From the NCBI GenBank assembly GCA_015152465.1, contig SUTX01000004.1:1-64000 (forward strand): a stretch of DNA of 64,000 bases, read 5' to 3'. The translations under genes were made by a program, and so were the position numbers. Of this stretch, positions 38,012 to 48,411 are shown one piece after another (position 1 is the first letter of the stretch; each line of letters opens with the position of its first letter). This stretch comes from Cyanobacteria bacterium SIG31. GTDB taxonomy: Bacteria > Cyanobacteriota > Vampirovibrionia > Gastranaerophilales > Gastranaerophilaceae. Under the pieces are notes generated by a model that was not told the DNA's origin, made no database searches, and saw nothing but the letters and a program-made list of their open reading frames with translations.

Positions 38012-38914
38012 ATGTTCAAAATTTTTGACAAACTAAAATCAACTGTAACAAAAACTGCTCAATCTTTAGTTGGCAACATTGTTGATACTATTTCAGAAGA
38101 AACAGAATTTTCAGAATTTGTCCTTGATGATATGGAAGATTTGCTCATAAGTGCTGATTTAGGTGTTAATTATGCTGCAGAATTAACAGACAAACTTCGT
38201 GGACAAGATAAAATCAAGCCGTCACAAGTAAAAGAATTTTTAGAAAAAGAGTTTTTAGAAACTCTTGATAAAGCTGGTTCTTGTGAACTATCTTACAAAG
38301 ATAACGAATTAAACATATATTTTATTGCAGGTGTAAATGGAGTTGGTAAAACTACATTAATTGGCAAAATGGCTTATATGTTCAAACAACAAGGCAAAAA
38401 AGTTCTTATTGCAGCTGGTGATACATTCCGTGCTGCAGCGGAAGAGCAAGCAGACATCTGGTCAAAGCGTTCTGGTGCAGATATTGTAAGACGAGACAAA
38501 GCTGACCCTGCATCTGTTGTTTATGAAGCGATACAAAAAGCTCGCAACGAAAACTATGATATTATTTTAGTTGATACAGCTGGAAGATTACAAAATAAAT
38601 TTAACTTAATGGAAGAACTGTCAAAGATTAAGACTGTTATTGATAAAAATGCTCCAGAATCATTAAGAGAAAGTTTTCTTGTAATAGATGCCAATACTGG
38701 TCAGAATGGATTACAACAAGCTAAAGTATTTAAAGACTGTGTAAATCTTACAGCTGTCGCCCTTACAAAATTAGACGGCTCAGCAAAGGGTGCAATTGTT
38801 CTTGCTATTGCAAAAGACTTAAATCTCCCAGTTAAACTTGTCGGTGTTGGTGAAAAAATGGAAGATCTAAAACCTTTTGAATCAAAAGATTTTATTCAAG
38901 CTTTGTTTAATTAG
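38012..38914 (+). CDS. ftsY: Signal recognition particle receptor FtsY (start moved from the track's 38000 GTG)
   Basis: 'FIAGVNGVGKTTLIGKMAYM', 'AAGDTFRAAAEEQ', 'LVDTAGRLQNKFNLMEEL', 'TKLDGSAKGAI'. Confidence 0.95.
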   Translation: MFKIFDKLKSTVTKTAQSLVGNIVDTISEETEFSEFVLDDMEDLLISADLGVNYAAELTDKLRGQDKIKPSQVKEFLEKEFLETLDKAGSCELSYKDNELNIYFIAGVNGVGKTTLIGKMAYMFKQQGKKVLIAAGDTFRAAAEEQADIWSKRSGADIVRRDKADPASVVYEAIQKARNENYDIILVDTAGRLQNKFNLMEELSKIKTVIDKNAPESLRESFLVIDANTGQNGLQQAKVFKDCVNLTAVALTKLDGSAKGAIVLAIAKDLNLPVKLVGVGEKMEDLKPFESKDFIQALFN

Positions 38915-39028
38915 AAAAGTTAAATAAAAATATTTCAATATTCCCCCCTCTATATGTAGTATTTTTTCTAAAAATTATTAAAGAAAACATAATTTTTAAC
39001 GTCATCCTTAATGCAATAAGGAATATAC

Positions 39029-39316
39029 ATGTTACTAAAATCCCCCCAACTAGATAGTATATTAACACCTAAAAGTGTTAACCCAACGGATGTCGTTAAC
39101 GACATAAACTCGCATATAGATAAGAACTCCTGCGAGTATCTTTCAGTTGATATTTCTTTTATGAACGTAATAGACGCTTGTTATGTAACAACTTTATGCG
39201 CAACAAAACACTTTACTAAATACCCAAACGGTAAAATAAATTGGAAAGTATCGTCCAAAAGCGTTAAAGAGTTTAACAAAGATTTAGATTTAGGGAATAA
39301 TTGTTACATTTTGTAA
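39029..39316 (+). CDS. Uncharacterised small protein, possibly STAS-like
   Basis: 95-aa ORF; 'EYLSVDISFMNVIDACYVTTLCA'. Confidence 0.55.
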   Translation: MLLKSPQLDSILTPKSVNPTDVVNDINSHIDKNSCEYLSVDISFMNVIDACYVTTLCATKHFTKYPNGKINWKVSSKSVKEFNKDLDLGNNCYIL

Positions 39317-39400
39317 ATTAAATAATAAAAAACAAGCAATTTTAACCTTGAGGTAACTTTACTCATATACCCCAATGTATAATGAAAGGAAGTTATTTTT

Positions 39401-39922
39401 ATGATGTTACATGCTACTAATAATTCGCATCCGTCTTTTGGTATGGCCCTTAGAGCACCAAAAACAACTACAGGGCAACAAAGATTAGCACAATATATTG
39501 GAATTGGTGAAAGGCCTTTTGTTAAAAGAGGTTTAGAAAAATTTGCAAAATCTCACGCTAAAAACCCTTATGATATCGTATACAACGAAACTTTTCACAG
39601 GTTTGATGTTTATAACGGAAAATCAATTTTAAAAAGTTTTAATATCGATACATCAGCTAAAAAACCTGCTCCCCCAAAAAGTCTAGGACAAAGTTTAAAG
39701 ACTTTGTTTAAAGGATTATACAAAGCAGCCGTCGAGCCGGAGGCTTTTCTCCCTAAAGAGCTAAAACAGGCCGGAAAATTTTCTAATGAGCATTTACAAT
39801 CTATTCATGCCGCAAGCGATAAGTTTGAAGCAGAAATAGCTAAAGAGACAGCTGCTAGATTAAAAAAAGAAAAGGCTGGACAAACTTTAACTAACATACT
39901 CAATAAATTTTGCAAAGAATAA
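39401..39922 (+). CDS. Uncharacterised protein
   Basis: 173-aa ORF with RBS (aaaggaag) and downstream terminator. Confidence 0.65.
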   Translation: MMLHATNNSHPSFGMALRAPKTTTGQQRLAQYIGIGERPFVKRGLEKFAKSHAKNPYDIVYNETFHRFDVYNGKSILKSFNIDTSAKKPAPPKSLGQSLKTLFKGLYKAAVEPEAFLPKELKQAGKFSNEHLQSIHAASDKFEAEIAKETAARLKKEKAGQTLTNILNKFCKE

Positions 39923-39957
39923 AAAGAACCCCTCTCTGCAGAGAGGGGTTCTTTTTA
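39921..39957. terminator. Bidirectional terminator; perfect 36-bp palindrome
   Basis: AAAAAGAACCCCTCTCTG|CAGAGAGGGGTTCTTTTT between convergent genes. Confidence 0.9.
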
Positions 39958-41130
39958 TAAAACTTCTACTACACTTCTAATATTAGGACTAAAAACCTTT
40001 TGTAATGCTAAATTTTTATGTTCACTAGTCATAGAAGATTTTTCTTTTAATAATGTTAAAACCTTAAGTATGAGGGTTTCATTATTACTATCTAAAAGAG
40101 TTTCAAGTTCTTCGATTTCACTAACAAAATCTAAAGCAAAGAACACAAAATCACTTTCATCATAAAGCTCATCATAGAAAAAACTTTCTAGTTTTTTTGT
40201 GTTGACTTTTTTTAATAATTCATTAATTTCCTGAACTTCATCTTTAGTATTTTTATCTGCATCAAAAAGATATTCATCATTACTACAAAGCTCTTCAAAT
40301 TTATCTTTAGCTAACCTTAAAGCAACCGCAACAGTGCTTGTTAATTGTTCGTTAATCAATTTATTGAAAACTTCATACAGACAAAAATCACAAACTGATG
40401 AAATTGGTATTATTTCTGGAATCGCATTGATTATATTACAAAGAACTAAAAGAGCTGAGTCTGAATCTTGCTGAAACATATCTTCAAATGATAACAGATA
40501 AGGTATTTCTGCTGCTATATTTTCCGCAAATGTTGAGTATTTCATTGTCTCTACAATTTTATCAAGACAATCTTTAGCTTGATAAGTTACTAAAAATTTA
40601 ACAGCATCAAATTTTACAAATTCATCGAGTGATTCCAAATTACTTAAAGCTTCTGCTTTAGAAACTTCATCTTTTAATAGTGATAATACCTCTATAGAAT
40701 TCATTGCCAATGGTTCAAAATCTGACTTAGAGGTTTTTCTCAAAAGAGGTAACATATCAGACAAAAACTCCTGTTGCACAAAAGAAAAATATTTTACAGC
40801 ATAAGCTTTTTCAGCCTCAGTACCATTTAAAAACAGCTCTTTCATTTCAGGCAAAAGCTCATCACCACTAAATGAATATAACACTCGTGCAATCATAGTG
40901 TCATATGATGGTGAATAATATTTTAAAAAAGCTAGCAAATTGAGATAATTGTCTTTATTACAAGCACTTTGTATTCTTTTTGCAACATTATCTTTTATAA
41001 AATCAAATAAAAAATCATCCTGTTTAACAAGCTTAGCAAATAATTCAACATCAGAATTATCAACTAGAGATTTTGCAACCACTTCATACTCAGTAGGGTT
41101 TTTCCCCGTGAGTTTTTTTATTATATCCAT
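39955..41130 (-). CDS. Uncharacterised alpha-helical (HEAT-repeat-like) protein
   Basis: 391 aa, repeated helical pattern, no catalytic motif seen. Confidence 0.6.
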   Translation of the reverse strand: MDIIKKLTGKNPTEYEVVAKSLVDNSDVELFAKLVKQDDFLFDFIKDNVAKRIQSACNKDNYLNLLAFLKYYSPSYDTMIARVLYSFSGDELLPEMKELFLNGTEAEKAYAVKYFSFVQQEFLSDMLPLLRKTSKSDFEPLAMNSIEVLSLLKDEVSKAEALSNLESLDEFVKFDAVKFLVTYQAKDCLDKIVETMKYSTFAENIAAEIPYLLSFEDMFQQDSDSALLVLCNIINAIPEIIPISSVCDFCLYEVFNKLINEQLTSTVAVALRLAKDKFEELCSNDEYLFDADKNTKDEVQEINELLKKVNTKKLESFFYDELYDESDFVFFALDFVSEIEELETLLDSNNETLILKVLTLLKEKSSMTSEHKNLALQKVFSPNIRSVVEVL

Positions 41131-41138
41131 TTTAACCT

Positions 41139-41714
41139 CTAATCTAGATAGAATACTGTAACAACTTTATGGTTTTCTTCAGCATAATCAACAGCTTTAT
41201 GAAGCGTATTACTTGAGTGTGAAAGAAAACATATTAGCTGATTACAGTCATCAATAATTTCTCTATTACAAACTCTAGATGCATCAGCAAGTGTCATCAT
41301 TGCTCTATCTGAATGCTCAACAATGTTAGGAACACCAATTAACTGATCTTGAACATCAGAAGGTTGTTGTCCTATAGTTTGAGGTAATATAACTTTTAAT
41401 TTATCAGGATTAGATTTCATTGCCCCACGGATAGCAGCAGCGTTTGTACCACAAGAACCACCAGAAGTAATAATAGTGTTACCTTGCATTACAAGCGCAG
41501 TAGTAAGCATTTCAATCATTTGTTGGTGTGTTATAGCTAAATTTCTCGAGCCTATTATTGCAATTCTTTTGGCGGGTTGTTTAATAGTAGCTAATTCTAA
41601 CGCTAATTCATCTACGACATCAGGATTTTGTTCAGCAACATCTAAATCACCCATTGGAACCATAATTGAGGGTTGTTTGTTGTCATCATCCAAAGAATTC
41701 ATAATTTCAATCAT
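41139..41714 (-). CDS. DprA/SLOG-like Rossmann nucleotide-binding protein (start adjusted to MIEIMNSL)
   Basis: 'RIAIIGSRNLAITHQQMIEMLTTALVMQGNTIITSGGSCGTNAAAIRGA'; AAGGTGG RBS. Confidence 0.75.
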   Translation of the reverse strand: MIEIMNSLDDDNKQPSIMVPMGDLDVAEQNPDVVDELALELATIKQPAKRIAIIGSRNLAITHQQMIEMLTTALVMQGNTIITSGGSCGTNAAAIRGAMKSNPDKLKVILPQTIGQQPSDVQDQLIGVPNIVEHSDRAMMTLADASRVCNREIIDDCNQLICFLSHSSNTLHKAVDYAEENHKVVTVFYLD

Positions 41715-41801
41715 TGTACCACCTTCGTTAATTGCAAATAATAAATATTTTGTGTATGCTGGTATATAATACCACATAATCGCAGATTTGGGAATAGGGG
41801 A

Positions 41802-44303
41802 ATGGAAAATATCTTAGAATCACTTAACGCCGAACAACAAGATGCTGCTAAGACTACAGAGGGTGCTTTATTAATTCTTGCAGGTGCCGGAAGTGGAAAA
41901 ACTCGTGTTTTAACAAGTCGTATTGCATATATGATTCAACAAGGTGAAATTGCAGGAAAAATTCTTGCTGTTACATTTACTAACAAAGCTGCTCGTGAAA
42001 TGAAAGAAAGGCTATCCTCTATTCTTGGCGAGAAATTAGTTAAATACATGTGGGTTGGAACTTTTCACAGTATTTGTGGCAGAATTCTAAGACAAGATAT
42101 TGAAAACTTCACATTCCCATCAGGTAAAAAGTTAGATAAAAATTTTACAATTTACGACGAAACAGATTCTTTAGCTGTTATAAAACAAGCAGTAAAGAAA
42201 CTTAATCTTGATGACAAAATTTACGCTCCAAAATTGATTAAAACAGTCATTTCTAACGCTAAAAACAAGATGCAAGATGCCTATACTTTTGCAACGTTTG
42301 CAAAAGACTTCAAATCACAAAAAATAGCATCTGTATTTGAACTGTATGAAAACTATTTAAACAATAACAATGCAATAGATTTTGACGATATGCTTTTGTT
42401 AACTGTAAAGCTTTTAGAACAAAATCCTGCGGTGAGAAAAAAATATTATGATAAATTTAAGCATATACTTGTTGACGAATACCAAGATACAAACCAAGCT
42501 CAATATCAGCTTGTAAATGCTTTATATACAAATCACGATTCATTTATACCACCAGAGCGTTCTCTTTGCGTTGTAGGAGATGTCGACCAATCTATCTACA
42601 GCTGGCGGGGTGCTGACTTTAGAATCATTATGAATTTCCAAAAAGACTTTCCTAATGCAAAGATCGTTAAATTAGAACAAAACTACCGTTCAACAGCTAA
42701 TATTCTTAACGCGGCAAATGCTGTTATTGAGAACAATGAAGAACGTGTTGATAAAGTTCTTTATTCACAAAAAGGTGATGGTGAAAAAATAACCTATTAT
42801 GAAGCCCAAGATGAAGCTGATGAAGCTACTTATATCGTTAAATCCATAACTTCAACTTCAGATAATTATAACCAATTTTCGATTTTATACAGAACAAATG
42901 CGCAGTCTCGTGCTTTAGAAGAAGCTTTGATTGCAGCAGGTGTACCATACCGAATATACGGAGGTCTAAAATTCTATGACCGTAAAGAAATCAAAGACGC
43001 AATAGCTTATTTAAAATTAATTTATAACGTAGACGATTCACAATCTTTGCGTAGAATAATTAATGTACCTAAACGTGCTATCGGCGAAACAACTCTAAAA
43101 CATTTACAAGAATATGCTGATAGCAATGATATGAGCTTATTTCAAGCTATTTTAAATGTTGATAATATTTCTACTATAAAATCTGGAACTTCAACAAAAC
43201 TAAAAGATTTTGCAACACTTATAATGAAGCTTCAAGAAGCTCAACCTAAATATCAGTTACCAGAATTTTTAAGCTTAGTTTTAGAAAGAACTGGATACTT
43301 AAGAGAGCTACAAGCAACAGGTTCAGATGAAGACTTAACTAGAATTGAAAACTTGCAAGAGCTTGTAAACGTAGCTAATGAGTTTGAGCCTGAAGAGTTA
43401 GATAATGTACTTGGTGAATTCTTAGTCCAAGTGTCTTTAGTTTCAGATATTGACGGAATGGACGAGATTGCTAACAATGTTACATTGATGACACTACACG
43501 CTTCTAAAGGCTTAGAATTCCCTATCGTATACCTTGCAGGCTGTGATGAAGGAATCTTCCCATCTGCTCGCACCATGATGATTAAGTCAGAGCTGGAAGA
43601 AGAACGGCGTCTTATGTATGTTGGTATAACAAGAGCCGAACAAAAGCTTTTCTTAACTACAGCTAAACGTCGTCAGATGTGGGGAGAATATAAATATTAC
43701 ACACCAAGCAGATTTATTGAAGAAATTCCTTGTAATTTACTAGAAACTGAGCAATCATATGCAAGTGAGTACTCTCCACGAGGAACTTTTACAAATGCGG
43801 TAAAAACAGCTAAAAATTACAATTACGAAAAAACAACAAGTTCTTATTCAGATAGCCAACTCTCCAGCGGAACAGGCTTTGGTAAAAACTTTGTAGCTCC
43901 GGGCAGAGAAAAATACAATACACCAGATGAGCCGAAAAAAATTACAAATGTTGTTAAACACGGCCCTAAACGTGCTTTTATTAGTAAAAATCCTATAAAC
44001 AAGCAAAAAGAAGACGAAAAAATTAAAGCTTTCTTTGAAGACAACGTAATGAAACGTCGTTTGGAAGAACACAAAAAAGAGCAAGCTCGTATAGCAGAAG
44101 AAAAAGCCATCGCCGAAGAAGTAAAAAACTCTGCTACACAATATTACTTCAACATTGGCGAACGAGTTTTTCATGATAAATTAGGTGTTGGTCACATAAC
44201 CGACGTTATACAAATTGGCGAAAGTACAATGTACACAATTGATTTTGGTAAAATGGGCAAAAAAGCAATGGACGCAACATACGCTCATCTTAAAAAATTC
44301 TAA
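41802..44303 (+). CDS. pcrA: UvrD/PcrA-type DNA helicase
   Basis: 'ILAGAGSGKTRVLTSRIAYM', 'DEYQDTNQAQYQL', 'VGDVDQSIYSWRGAD', 'TLHASKGLEFP'. Confidence 0.96.
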   Translation: MENILESLNAEQQDAAKTTEGALLILAGAGSGKTRVLTSRIAYMIQQGEIAGKILAVTFTNKAAREMKERLSSILGEKLVKYMWVGTFHSICGRILRQDIENFTFPSGKKLDKNFTIYDETDSLAVIKQAVKKLNLDDKIYAPKLIKTVISNAKNKMQDAYTFATFAKDFKSQKIASVFELYENYLNNNNAIDFDDMLLLTVKLLEQNPAVRKKYYDKFKHILVDEYQDTNQAQYQLVNALYTNHDSFIPPERSLCVVGDVDQSIYSWRGADFRIIMNFQKDFPNAKIVKLEQNYRSTANILNAANAVIENNEERVDKVLYSQKGDGEKITYYEAQDEADEATYIVKSITSTSDNYNQFSILYRTNAQSRALEEALIAAGVPYRIYGGLKFYDRKEIKDAIAYLKLIYNVDDSQSLRRIINVPKRAIGETTLKHLQEYADSNDMSLFQAILNVDNISTIKSGTSTKLKDFATLIMKLQEAQPKYQLPEFLSLVLERTGYLRELQATGSDEDLTRIENLQELVNVANEFEPEELDNVLGEFLVQVSLVSDIDGMDEIANNVTLMTLHASKGLEFPIVYLAGCDEGIFPSARTMMIKSELEEERRLMYVGITRAEQKLFLTTAKRRQMWGEYKYYTPSRFIEEIPCNLLETEQSYASEYSPRGTFTNAVKTAKNYNYEKTTSSYSDSQLSSGTGFGKNFVAPGREKYNTPDEPKKITNVVKHGPKRAFISKNPINKQKEDEKIKAFFEDNVMKRRLEEHKKEQARIAEEKAIAEEVKNSATQYYFNIGERVFHDKLGVGHITDVIQIGESTMYTIDFGKMGKKAMDATYAHLKKF

Positions 44304-45376
44304 CCCTTATCAGCCAAAATACCCAGATATTCTATTGCGTCATAAACTTTATACCGCCCTAAAGAGTATAATTTTAAAGCTAATTCACATCCAAGACAGG
44401 ATGTTAAAACAATTTTAGCTCGTGTACCAACTATATCTTCTCTTTTTTGCCTAAATATTTTAGACATTATCCCATATTCATTAATTTTTGTAAGACCATT
44501 AAAGCCACAACAATTGTCATAATTTTGCATTCTTACATAGTCAAGATTCTTGGTATTTGTTAATACCCATTCAATATCATCAAAATTATTAATATTACAA
44601 GGTTTATGATATGTGACCCTTTCTGTTTTTTTAACTTTTAGTCTTAAATTATTTTCTCTAAGATACTCATAAATATTTTTAACTTTGACATTTTTTAAAA
44701 ATTTAACATCTTCTTCATCGGCCCATTTTATATAATCTTTTAAAGATTTTTCACAACTTGCACAAGTTGTTATAACTTCAGTAACACCTTGTTTTTCTAG
44801 TAAGTTGGTATAATTTTTGATTGACTTTTTAAACTCTTTTAAATCGCCTCGAACAAAATATGGTACTCCACAACAATGAAATTCTGGGTTTATAACCTCA
44901 ATTTTTATTGAGTTTAATATTTTGACAATAGAATTATCGCCCGACAACTTAGTTTTACACCCTCCAAAGTATACCACCTTTTTATCAAACTTTTTAGATT
45001 TCGTTGGACGAATAAAAGTCCTTGCAATCCTTGGAAGCAAACCTACTAAAAAATATTTTTGAAATATTGTTATAAACCTCTCTATAAAATGGGAATTAAA
45101 ATATTCCGATTTTGCAGAAACAATTACATCTACAACATCAATTCCACTTGGACAAAATTTTGAACATTTACCACATTTTAAACACAGATCAAGATATCTA
45201 TTTATAGCTTTTGACATCTTTAAATCGCCTTTTACCACCCCATTAAGCATCACAAATTGTCCTCGAGATACAGTACAATCATTACCTGTAGCTTGATATA
45301 TAGGACATTCTGCTTGGCACAGGCCACATTTAGAACACTTATGTATTTCTTCTTTGAAATCTAAAAGCTTTTTCAT
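44300..45376 (-). CDS. (Fe-S)-binding heterodisulfide reductase/GlcF-like protein
   Basis: Two CxxCxxC ferredoxin clusters 'CSKCGLCQAECP','CLKCGKCSKFCP'; CCG domains 'FHCCGVPYF','NCCGFNG'. Confidence 0.87.
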   Translation of the reverse strand: MKKLLDFKEEIHKCSKCGLCQAECPIYQATGNDCTVSRGQFVMLNGVVKGDLKMSKAINRYLDLCLKCGKCSKFCPSGIDVVDVIVSAKSEYFNSHFIERFITIFQKYFLVGLLPRIARTFIRPTKSKKFDKKVVYFGGCKTKLSGDNSIVKILNSIKIEVINPEFHCCGVPYFVRGDLKEFKKSIKNYTNLLEKQGVTEVITTCASCEKSLKDYIKWADEEDVKFLKNVKVKNIYEYLRENNLRLKVKKTERVTYHKPCNINNFDDIEWVLTNTKNLDYVRMQNYDNCCGFNGLTKINEYGIMSKIFRQKREDIVGTRAKIVLTSCLGCELALKLYSLGRYKVYDAIEYLGILADKG

Positions 45377-45402
45377 ATAAAAAATTATAACACGCAAAAG
45401 CA

Positions 45403-46254
45403 TTAAACTTTATTAATACTAAAATAAACATCTTTCAAACGTTTTTTACTAATGTGTGTATAAAGTTGAGTTGTAGAAACATCACTATGTCCCAACAATT
45501 CTTGAACGACTCTTAAATCAGCCCCATTCTCAAGTAAATGAGTTGCAAAACTATGCCTCAATGTATGAGGTGAAATATTTTTGTGTATTAATTTACCTCT
45601 AGCATGGATAAGATTATATATATCTTGCCGATTTACAATTCTTCCTGTCGATAGAACTAGCAGCTTCTTTGTAGACAGATTAAACTTTCTCAACAACATA
45701 TCCCTTTCGGGAAAATATTGTTTCAACTTTTCTATCGCTTTTCCCCCAATAGGTATAATTCTTTCTTTAGACCCCTTACCAAAACATCTAACATATTTAG
45801 AATTGATATCAATATCACTAATTTTTAAATTTGCTAATTCTGAGACACGGAGCCCGCAAGAATAGAGGAGCTCAACAATAACCGACTGTATTATTGTCAA
45901 ATCTGAATGTAATATTTCTTCAATTTCTTTTAATGAAATAACCTTGGGTAATCTCTGAGGGGCCTTCGGTTGCTCTAAAGTTGATGCTGGATTTTTTTCT
46001 AAAATATTCATAGAAGTTGCCCACTTAAAAAAACCTCGTAATGACGCTACTTTTCTAATAATACTTGAAGGTGCTAATTTCCGTTCCTTTAGTTTTCTTA
46101 TGTATAAATTTAGATCATTTCTACCGATAGAAAAAAGCTCAGCATTGTCTTCAGCAAAGTCATACAAATCTCTACGATATGCTTCTATCGTATTATTTGA
46201 AAGACCTTTTTCAAGTTCTAAATATTCAAGATACTGAGATATTACTTCGTACAT
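45403..46254 (-). CDS. xerD: Tyrosine recombinase XerD/XerC family
   Basis: 'SCGLRVSELANL', 'SPHTLRHSFATHLLENGADLRVVQELLGHSDVSTTQLYTH'. Confidence 0.92.
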   Translation of the reverse strand: MYEVISQYLEYLELEKGLSNNTIEAYRRDLYDFAEDNAELFSIGRNDLNLYIRKLKERKLAPSSIIRKVASLRGFFKWATSMNILEKNPASTLEQPKAPQRLPKVISLKEIEEILHSDLTIIQSVIVELLYSCGLRVSELANLKISDIDINSKYVRCFGKGSKERIIPIGGKAIEKLKQYFPERDMLLRKFNLSTKKLLVLSTGRIVNRQDIYNLIHARGKLIHKNISPHTLRHSFATHLLENGADLRVVQELLGHSDVSTTQLYTHISKKRLKDVYFSINKV

Positions 46255-46258
46255 TACT

Positions 46259-47593
46259 TTATAATCTTAGATAAGCTTCTCTTATAATAAAATCTTCAAG
46301 CATTTTTTTGTCAGATGATGATAATTTCATATCGTTTATCATTATGCAGAATGCTAAATTTTTACCACTTTTACTCGTCAAATAACCTGCAATTGAACTT
46401 ACATTGGACAAAGTTCCAGTTTTAGCTTTTAAATTATTTTGAATCGGCAACAATCGATGTAGCATAGTTCCCTCACCAGGTTTTGGTAAGTATCGCATTA
46501 CCTCATTTTCTTTATTAATCTTCAAAAATTCAGTTATAAAATCTGCTGATACCAAATTATTTTTTGAAACACCACTTGCATCAGTTATTCTAATTCTTGA
46601 ATTATCAAGATTATTCCTTTTGCAATAATCATTAAACATTTTTATGCCAGCAGCATCTGTTCCACTAGTAAGTTCACAATATTTGCCTCCTGCTAGTTTA
46701 AAAACAGTTTCTGACACCATATTATTGCTATTTTTTAAAATATCATTAATAGCTTGTTCAATAGCATGGGTATTTTTTGCGACAAACTTATCAGTTTCTT
46801 GCTTTTTTGAAATCATATATGAATCTTTTAAATATATACTCCTATCTTCAAGCTGTTTTGTAAGCTGAACTTCAAAATATCGTTTTAGATTGTTTGTAGG
46901 AATATATAAAACCGTAGGTCTTGCAACTGTTCCAGAAAGCATAAGAGTATTTGCTGAAACTGTACTATCTCTTTTTACTTCTATATTAGTTTTATCTCCT
47001 GTTGTTATATTATTAAAAAAGACTAGCGGGTATTTGCTCGGATTAATTATCAGTGCAAATGGTGCGTCTTTTTGAGGCATTACAGTTAATTTTACAAGAT
47101 TCTTATCTAAATTATAGCTTCCAAATCTTGGCATAAGAATATTCATATCGTCATCCCATTGCCAACCTTCACCCCAGTTTTTTGAATCTAAAACAAAATC
47201 ATCTAAATATATTTTTGATGCATCCTTTGAAATCCCGCTTACTAATTTTTTTAATTCCGCAGTTGTTAAATAAGGATCCGCACCAAGCTTTATTAAATAT
47301 GAACTATCACCACGTTCATACAATTCCGTACTAAATTCATAATCTCTACCTAATGTCTCAATTGCTACTGGCGTTGTTAAAACTTTTTGTATAGACGCAG
47401 GGTTCATTAAAATTTTATCATTAAGAGAATATATTGTTTTATTATTATCTAAATTTTTAATTGAAATAGCTATTGATTCAATATCTACACCAGATTCTTC
47501 TATTACATTTGCAAATTCATTCTTTACGTTTTTAGCCTGAACTGATAGAACTAGACAAAACATTAGCAAAAAAGAAAAAAATATTTTTTTCAT
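46259..47593 (-). CDS. dacB: D-alanyl-D-alanine carboxypeptidase/endopeptidase (PBP4, S13)
   Basis: SxxK 'NPASIQKVL', SxN 'NSNNMVSE', KTG 'LKAKTGTLSNVSSIAGYL'; signal peptide. Confidence 0.92.
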   Translation of the reverse strand: MKKIFFSFLLMFCLVLSVQAKNVKNEFANVIEESGVDIESIAISIKNLDNNKTIYSLNDKILMNPASIQKVLTTPVAIETLGRDYEFSTELYERGDSSYLIKLGADPYLTTAELKKLVSGISKDASKIYLDDFVLDSKNWGEGWQWDDDMNILMPRFGSYNLDKNLVKLTVMPQKDAPFALIINPSKYPLVFFNNITTGDKTNIEVKRDSTVSANTLMLSGTVARPTVLYIPTNNLKRYFEVQLTKQLEDRSIYLKDSYMISKKQETDKFVAKNTHAIEQAINDILKNSNNMVSETVFKLAGGKYCELTSGTDAAGIKMFNDYCKRNNLDNSRIRITDASGVSKNNLVSADFITEFLKINKENEVMRYLPKPGEGTMLHRLLPIQNNLKAKTGTLSNVSSIAGYLTSKSGKNLAFCIMINDMKLSSSDKKMLEDFIIREAYLRL

Positions 47594-48411
47594 CTAACAT
47601 CCACCTCATAAGAATCTTTTATATCATCTAAAACTTTGCATTTAGTGCGAAACTCATACATAGAATCTAAATCTATTTTTGCGTAAATCCCGCCCTCAAT
47701 TGCATTAATTTCACTTATTGTATCTCCTTTGTAATCCAAAATCATAGAATGCCCAAGATTACAAGTCCCATCTCTTAAAACACCAGTCTGCGTTAAAGCC
47801 ACAAAGTAAGTTTGATTTTCAACAGCTCTCGATGTCGTCATAGAATCCCACGGAATTCTTTTTTCAGCCCCCCAAGCAGCCATATTAACCAAAATATCTG
47901 CACCCGCTTTTCTATATGCTCGATAAAGTTCAGGGAACCTTATATCATAACAAATTGAAAGACCAATTTTAACTCCGTCCAATACAACCATTACTGGTGA
48001 ATCACCCATTGTAATATATTTACCTTCATCGCATCCATAATAAGAGTACAAATGGTTTTTATCATATGTACAAACTAACTCTCCGTCTCTATTTATAATT
48101 GGACAAGTATTTGTCAAAGCTCCATTTGATTTTTTTTGAATAAAGCTTCCACCAATAATATTAACACCATATTTTTTTGCGATTTTTTTTAACATCAAAA
48201 CCGATTTTGCAGTCTCAATATCTTCGAATAACTTTTCAAAAGCTTGGCAATCCCAACCACATGTCCATACTTCAGGTAAAAAGACTAAGTCAGCACTTTT
48301 ATTAGAAAGATTCGTTTCCAAAAGTCTTTCAACTTTTTCTATGTTCTTCTCCCTATTATCGATTTCAGATCCCATCTGAATCGCCAAAAGCTCTACCTTT
48401 TTCTTCTCCAT
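47590..48411 (-). CDS. Carbon-nitrogen (nitrilase-type) hydrolase
   Basis: 'LVFLPEVWTCGW', 'CYDIRFPELYRAYRKAGADILVNMAAWG'. Confidence 0.9.
   Translation of the reverse strand: MEKKKVELLAIQMGSEIDNREKNIEKVERLLETNLSNKSADLVFLPEVWTCGWDCQAFEKLFEDIETAKSVLMLKKIAKKYGVNIIGGSFIQKKSNGALTNTCPIINRDGELVCTYDKNHLYSYYGCDEGKYITMGDSPVMVVLDGVKIGLSICYDIRFPELYRAYRKAGADILVNMAAWGAEKRIPWDSMTTSRAVENQTYFVALTQTGVLRDGTCNLGHSMILDYKGDTISEINAIEGGIYAKIDLDSMYEFRTKCKVLDDIKDSYEVDVR

Noticed and set aside
45403-46254. XerD-type recombinase as evidence of an integrated mobile element
   Set aside because: Sequence looks like the housekeeping XerC/D, with no phage, integron or attachment-site features around it.
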